A stretch of 19,297 nt of DNA. It comes from an uncultured bacterium (lineage in GTDB: Bacteria > Patescibacteriota > Minisyncoccia > Moranbacterales > GWC2-37-73). The stretch covers positions 1 to 19,297 of the forward strand of contig CAIPMZ010000022.1 of the NCBI GenBank assembly GCA_903866285.1, read 5' to 3'. Below the pieces are notes generated by a model. That model had not been told where the DNA came from, searched no databases, and was given only the letters and a program-made list of their open reading frames with translations. Below, in pieces: positions 16,201 through 19,297 of the stretch (position 1 is its first letter; each line of letters starts with the position of its first letter). The position numbers and the translations under genes were made by a program.

Positions 16201-16350
16201 GGAGGATACCAACCAGCGCAAAAATGGCTCAAAGATAGAAAAGGTCAAACCCTTTCAAATAAGGACCTGGAACATTGGCAAAAAATGATTATTGCCTTGT
16301 TTGAGACTGACAAAATTATGAAGGAAATTGATGAGATAAATTTTTTCTGA
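13240..16350 (+). CDS. Single-chain restriction-modification enzyme, Type IIG/ISP-like
   Basis: A 1036-residue fused nuclease-methyltransferase. The N-terminal nuclease has a PD-(D/E)xK pattern: GAPDF with D58, then YAETK with E72 and K74. Residues about 150-320 are a helical linker. The N6-adenine methylase core begins near GAFYTPLPVVKFIV (about 327-340), with AdoMet motif I LDPATGTGTF (D384) and the catalytic NPPY at 506-509. The last 450 residues should contain the target-recognition domain and resemble the LlaBIII-type C-terminal specificity region. Type ISP enzymes are about 1500-1600 residues and carry a helicase-like ATPase; no Walker A motif is visible here, so Type IIG-like action without translocation is the better reading. 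It would methylate one or both strands of its site and cut unmodified DNA. The target is unknown. It ends in TGA, the only TGA stop among complete genes here. Confidence 0.92.
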   Translation: MANQENIINYLSKIIVTLQTGSAREHAYRPAIHELFEKIKPELNAVNDPARSEHGAPDFIFFKGSIIVGYAETKDVDVNLDKVEKGEQMKRYFGYSNLILTNYLEFRFYKNGERYGESIAIGELSGGVIVPKYENAILLEKTIKDFLESKPEQIKSGERLAKIMGGKARRIRENVALYVCDESEKGQDLKDVYNVMKKLLVHDLDAKQFADMYAQTLVYGLFVARYHDKTLETFSRQEAQDLVPASNPLLRHFFDHIAGLNFDKRLGYIVDELCEVFASTNVRTIMEHYYSRTTLWGETKESPDPVIHFYEDFLKEYDSEQRVKLGAFYTPLPVVKFIVRGVDHLLKKEFGLAQGLADTTKKEFVQQKQGMKGKVLLHQVQILDPATGTGTFLNEVVKHIHQSFEGQQGRWEKYVDDDLLPRLHGFELMMAPYTIAHLKLGMTLRDMGYEKFSKRLGIYLTNSLEEGFKEKENLFTSLGFMKSVAEESKDASIIKNEKPIMVVIGNPPYSGVSSNETEHANNLVNKYKVEPGGKQKLQERKHWLNDDYVKFIALAEDLIEKNGEGIVGFITNHGYLDNPTFRGMRWHLMQTFDSMYALDLHGNSKKKEVAPDGGKDENVFNIQQGVSIILAVKNREKKKKGILAKVYRSDVWGTKAQKFKKLDELSMENIAWKLLDSRMPGLVFAEEGSHELEKEYGKGFSISELFIKSSTGIVTMGDGFIVSDSKEVLENRIQRFLAENVTEGVLKKEYDLGKNYASWIISNKSKIKFSENNIVKMAYRPFDDRFTYFDRNLVWRLRIDVMRNFIEGENLGFVTARSNKNLLPDHFFVSKFITEAKLGESSTQSAVFPLYIFHSDGSKSVNFKAEILERITKNLKGEVAPENVLDYIYAVLHCPAYREKFKEFLKIDFPKLPYPKDNEIFWQLVEKGKELRALHLLESPKLKNFITTFPESGSEIVEKIKFENGKVFINEKQYFGNVPEVAWNFFIGGYQPAQKWLKDRKGQTLSNKDLEHWQKMIIALFETDKIMKEIDEINFF

Positions 16351-16359
16351 AATAAAGCA

Positions 16360-17304
16360 ATGATCCCTAAAAACAACAATCAAATTATCATCTATAACAC
16401 CGAAGATGGAAAGACAAAGATTGAGGTGACAACTTCGGACGAAACCGTTTGGCTTTCGCAAAAGCAAATGGCGGAGCTTTTTGATAAGGACAGAAAAACC
16501 ATCACTGAACATATTCAGAATGTCTTTAAGGAGGGAGAATTAGCGGAAAATTCAGTATGCCGGAAATTCCAGCATACTGCTGAGGATGGCAAAAAGTATA
16601 ACATTAATTTCTATAACTTGGATGTCATTATCTCTGTGGGTTATCGCGTCAAATCTCTTCGCGGCACGCAGTTTCGTATTTGGGCAACTCAAAAATTGAG
16701 AGAATACATAATAAAAGGTTTTGTGATGGATGATGAAAGATTAGAGAATGGCAATGTGCCCAAAGGTTATTTTCAGGAGTGGGAAGAGCGGATTAGAAAA
16801 ATCAGAACTTCAGAGCGAAATTTTTATTTGAAAGTGACGGATGTTTTTGCAACCAGCGCGGATTATAATCCTCGGGCGGAATATGCTAAGAACTTTTTTG
16901 CCACTGTTCAGAATAAATTTCACTATGCTATCACAGGACTAACAGCGGCCGAGATTATTGCTAAGCGAGTTGATAGTCAGAAAGAAAATTTGGGATTGAC
17001 GAATTGGAAAGGTGAAATCATCACCAGGGAGCAGGCGCAGATTGCTAAAAATTATTTGGAAGAATTAGAACTTAAAAGACTTAATCTTTTAGTGGAACAA
17101 TTTTTGTCTTTTGCGGAACTTCAAAGTGTTGAGCAGCGAGTGATGTATATGAAAGATTGGGTTTTAAAATTGGATAGTTTTTTGATTTTAAATGACAAGA
17201 AAATTTTGGAGAATGCTGGCAGGGTCTCGCATTTAGAAATGGAGGAAATTGTTAGAAAACAGCTTAAGAATTATAACGAAAAAAACCAAAAATGTTTAAA
17301 ATAG
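16360..17304 (+). CDS. rhuM: RhuM-family protein
   Basis: A 314-residue RhuM family member, close to the usual 330-345. The N-terminal part carries VWLSQKQMAELFDKDRKTIT, a helix-turn-helix-like segment, followed by SVCRKFQHTAEDGKKYNINF and the family signature YNLDVIISVGYRVKS with RGTQFRIWATQKLREYIIKG. The rest is helical and charged. RhuM was first noted on a Salmonella pathogenicity island; the biochemical role is unknown, although homologues are common in defence and mobile regions. It begins 9 nt after the RM gene stop, so it is almost certainly co-transcribed with it and could act as a regulator or accessory of the RM enzyme. Its last codons overlap the start of the following membrane gene by 13 nt. 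Confidence 0.92.
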   Translation: MIPKNNNQIIIYNTEDGKTKIEVTTSDETVWLSQKQMAELFDKDRKTITEHIQNVFKEGELAENSVCRKFQHTAEDGKKYNINFYNLDVIISVGYRVKSLRGTQFRIWATQKLREYIIKGFVMDDERLENGNVPKGYFQEWEERIRKIRTSERNFYLKVTDVFATSADYNPRAEYAKNFFATVQNKFHYAITGLTAAEIIAKRVDSQKENLGLTNWKGEIITREQAQIAKNYLEELELKRLNLLVEQFLSFAELQSVEQRVMYMKDWVLKLDSFLILNDKKILENAGRVSHLEMEEIVRKQLKNYNEKNQKCLK

Positions 17305-17687
17305 AGCTTGAAAAAAATAAATTAAGTCTGGTGAAGTTTTTTAGCCAGGAGTATTTCCACAGTGGTCTTATTCAGTGGGTGCTAATTGGTTCGCTGATTG
17401 TTAATGTGGCTAATTGGGCTTGTATTGCTTTTTTTATCCGGCCAGTTGATTTTCCTATCATTTTGCATTACAATGTGTATTTCGGGGTGGATGTGATTGG
17501 GGATTGGTGGCAGGTCTACCTAATGCCCTTAATTGGACTGCTGATCTTGTTGGTGAACGCTATTTTAGGTTATTTATTTTACCAGCAAAAAGAGCGGATT
17601 GTGGCGCATCTTTTAATGTTGGCTTCTTTTGTAGCGCAAGTCGGAATTTCAATTGCGGTAGCTAGCTTACTTTTAATAAATTATTAA
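17292..17687 (+). CDS. Small three-helix membrane protein, DUF1648-like
   Basis: A 131-residue protein with three likely membrane helices: about residues 24-49 (LIQWVLIGSLIVNVANWACI), 74-97 (WQVYLMPLIGLLILLVNAIL) and 104-130 (IVAHLLMLASFVAQVGISIA). The loop between helices one and two reads RPVDFPIILHYNVYFGVDVI followed by GDW, which resembles the P-x-H-[FY]-N motif of DUF1648. The start overlaps the end of rhuM by 13 nt in another frame. The next gene, a glycosyltransferase, starts 1 nt after its stop, so these two form a tight pair and the protein may help that enzyme at the membrane. The function of the family is not established. Confidence 0.8.
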   Translation: MFKIELEKNKLSLVKFFSQEYFHSGLIQWVLIGSLIVNVANWACIAFFIRPVDFPIILHYNVYFGVDVIGDWWQVYLMPLIGLLILLVNAILGYLFYQQKERIVAHLLMLASFVAQVGISIAVASLLLINY

Positions 17688-17688
17688 T

Positions 17689-19297
17689 ATGGAAAAATTT
17701 TTATTTCCCGATCCGAAAACGACTGAGCCAAGAGCGCGACGCGCCCAACGGATTATGGAAATGATCCCCGGCATTTTAACTTGGACAACTTTGATTGGAA
17801 TGATTGTGCTTTCGGTTACATTGCCGATTTGGATAGCGGTTTTTATCATTCTTTTTGATTTGTATTGGATTTTTAGAACTATTTTTATCACGTATTATTC
17901 AGTGGTGGCTTATCGACGTTTTCAGCGCGGAAAAAAACTAGATTGGTGGGAAAGATGCCAAAATATTGCGCATCCTTTGCAATATACCCAAGAGTTGACC
18001 AGCCGCATTGCTTTGTTGCAAGAGAGTTTAAAAGAAATGCTTTCTTTTAAAGAAAAACGTAAAGTAAAACAAGAGTTGCTAAGGCTACTTGAATATCAAA
18101 AGGATGTGCAGCGTATTATTGCTACTAAAAGTGAAATTTTAGATTGGCGAAAAATTGTGCACGTTGTCTTGCTCCCAACTGCTAACGAGCCAGCTGAAGT
18201 TATTGAACCAGCCATCCAAGCCGTTGCGGATTGTAATTTCCCAAATCAACAAATTGTTATTTTATTGGCTACCGAAGAACGTGAGCCCGAAACTCAACGC
18301 TTAGAAAAAGTCAGTTACCTGCAAAATAAATTCAAGGGAGTGTTTAAGGATTTCTTAGTGACCACGCATGAAGTTTCTGATGACGAGATGAAATGTAAGG
18401 CTTCGAATGCAACTTACGCTGCTAAAAAATTAATGCTTTATTTGGACGAGCATGAGATCGAATATACGCGGGTGATCTTTTCTAATTTTGATTGTGACAG
18501 TGTTTGTCACCAACAATATTTCGCGGCGCTCACCTACGCTTATATTACTGATCCAAAACGGCTGCAACGTTCTTATCAGCCACTCCCGATGTACCATAAT
18601 AATCTTTGGGATACAAATGCTTTTGTGCGGGTGATTGTGACCGGTTCTTCTTTCTGGCATATGTTTCAAAGTACGCGTCGGCAGATGGTGACTTTTTCTT
18701 CGCATAGCGAACCTTTTGATACTTTGGTACGCGTAAACTTTTGGCCACTGAATATGATTAGTGAGGACTCCATTATTTATTGGAAATGTTTTACTTATTA
18801 TCATGGTGATTATAAAGTTCAGCCGATTTATTTGCCAGTTTCGCTGGATGCAGTACTGGCGGAAACTTATTGGAAAACGATTAAGAATCAATATAAGCAA
18901 AAAAGGCGCTGGGCTTATGGGATTGAAAATTTTCCAGTGATTATGCGGGCGCTTTGGCCGGATAAAAAAGTTAAATTAAGGAAAAAACTCTCGGTTGCTT
19001 TTGAGATGCTAGAAGGTCATCATTCTTGGGCGACTTCAGCTTTTATTTTAGCTATCTTGGGTTGGCTTCCCTTAATTTTCGGTGGACCAGCTTTTAATGA
19101 AAGCGTGCTAGCGCATAACCTACCCTTCGTAACTCGTTATTTGATGACAATCGCGATGGGCGGCCTGGTTATTTCAATGTTTCTAAATTTTTTCCTGCTT
19201 CCGCCCCGACCAGCTAAGTATTCTAAGAAAAGATATATTTATATGTTCCTGCAATGGTTTCTCGCTCCGATTATTGCTCCAACCTTGGGCGCAATGC
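17689..19297 (+). CDS. Membrane-bound GT2-family glycosyltransferase, 3' end outside window
   Basis: An open frame from ATG at 17689 to the window edge, 536 codons with no stop. Residues about 27-70 form two N-terminal membrane helices, and 70-150 a basic helical region (QESLKEMLSFKEKRKVKQEL). The GT-A catalytic domain follows with VVLLPTANEPAEVIEPAI (about 156-173), the metal-binding DCD at 268-270, the ED acceptor-base motif (SEDS, E359/D360) and QKRRW at 404-408, the QxxRW motif of processive GT2 enzymes. At least three C-terminal membrane helices follow (about 446-466, 480-504, 516-536). It probably polymerises or transfers sugars for a surface polysaccharide or glycan; donor and product cannot be told. 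It starts 1 nt after the small DUF1648-like gene. Confidence 0.88.
   Translation, partial: MEKFLFPDPKTTEPRARRAQRIMEMIPGILTWTTLIGMIVLSVTLPIWIAVFIILFDLYWIFRTIFITYYSVVAYRRFQRGKKLDWWERCQNIAHPLQYTQELTSRIALLQESLKEMLSFKEKRKVKQELLRLLEYQKDVQRIIATKSEILDWRKIVHVVLLPTANEPAEVIEPAIQAVADCNFPNQQIVILLATEEREPETQRLEKVSYLQNKFKGVFKDFLVTTHEVSDDEMKCKASNATYAAKKLMLYLDEHEIEYTRVIFSNFDCDSVCHQQYFAALTYAYITDPKRLQRSYQPLPMYHNNLWDTNAFVRVIVTGSSFWHMFQSTRRQMVTFSSHSEPFDTLVRVNFWPLNMISEDSIIYWKCFTYYHGDYKVQPIYLPVSLDAVLAETYWKTIKNQYKQKRRWAYGIENFPVIMRALWPDKKVKLRKKLSVAFEMLEGHHSWATSAFILAILGWLPLIFGGPAFNESVLAHNLPFVTRYLMTIAMGGLVISMFLNFFLLPPRPAKYSKKRYIYMFLQWFLAPIIAPTLGAM

Noticed and set aside
16348..16350. TGA as a recoded glycine codon (code 25), as in some CPR lineages
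   Set aside because: The TGA ends the RM gene at a natural C-terminus 9 nt before rhuM, and no long gene here needs an in-frame TGA to be read through.
13240..16350. Full Type I, Type ISP or BREX system
   Set aside because: There is no helicase-like ATPase motif in the protein and no separate HsdR, HsdS, PglZ or BrxC-like gene in the window.

Overview
The window looks like chromosome from an AT-rich bacterium of the Candidate Phyla Radiation (Patescibacteria, Parcubacteria-like). The evidence is gene content: several families that I know mainly or only from that group, including a 910-residue coiled-coil membrane protein, a DUF5663-like small protein, a membrane-anchored VirD4/HerA-type ATPase, a pseudo-PP2C/propeller membrane protein and a winged-helix plus degenerate nucleotidyltransferase regulator. 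No convincing Shine-Dalgarno sequence precedes any start codon; starts follow short A/T-rich leaders. Stop codons are nearly all TAA or TAG, and standard-code reading is intact. No tRNA, rRNA or CRISPR array was found.

Region 1 (1-7026, + strand) is a run of envelope-related genes. It holds the tail of an unknown gene, the 910-aa membrane protein, a DUF5663-like protein, a 145-aa conserved CPR-type protein of unknown function and an 828-aa membrane-anchored DNA-translocase-type ATPase. The run is interrupted at about 3299-3789 by a small cassette. It carries a four-helix-bundle gene of the 23S rRNA intervening-sequence-protein family between inverted arms built from GAACATA-like units, and it sits immediately upstream of the 145-aa gene.

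Region 2 (7027-10347) is convergent. A strong bidirectional terminator at 7185-7221 separates the ATPase from a minus-strand 863-aa protein with a degenerate PP2C-like cytoplasmic domain, an Ala/Lys/Glu-rich coiled coil, one membrane helix and a probable beta-propeller outside. The spacers on both sides contain copies of an interspersed repeat (TGTCATCCTGAGCG...GTCGAAGGATCTGAG). Two copies are split at the same place by unrelated perfect hairpins.

Region 3 (10348-12281, + strand) holds the winged-helix regulator and rmuC (DNA recombination/nuclease-fold protein). Region 4 (12376-17304, + strand) is a defence-type cassette: dinD (BRO-N family), a 1036-aa single-chain restriction-modification enzyme (PD-ExK nuclease, N6-adenine methylase and specificity region, with no helicase) and rhuM. 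Intergenic gaps of 45 and 9 nt suggest one transcript from a promoter whose -10 is embedded in a palindrome.

Region 5 (17292-19297, + strand) returns to envelope functions. A small DUF1648-like membrane protein overlaps the end of rhuM, followed by a membrane-bound GT2 glycosyltransferase that runs off the window. The most notable items are the dinD/RM/rhuM cassette, the IVP-type cassette outside rRNA, the pseudo-phosphatase/propeller protein, and the hairpin-split interspersed repeats.
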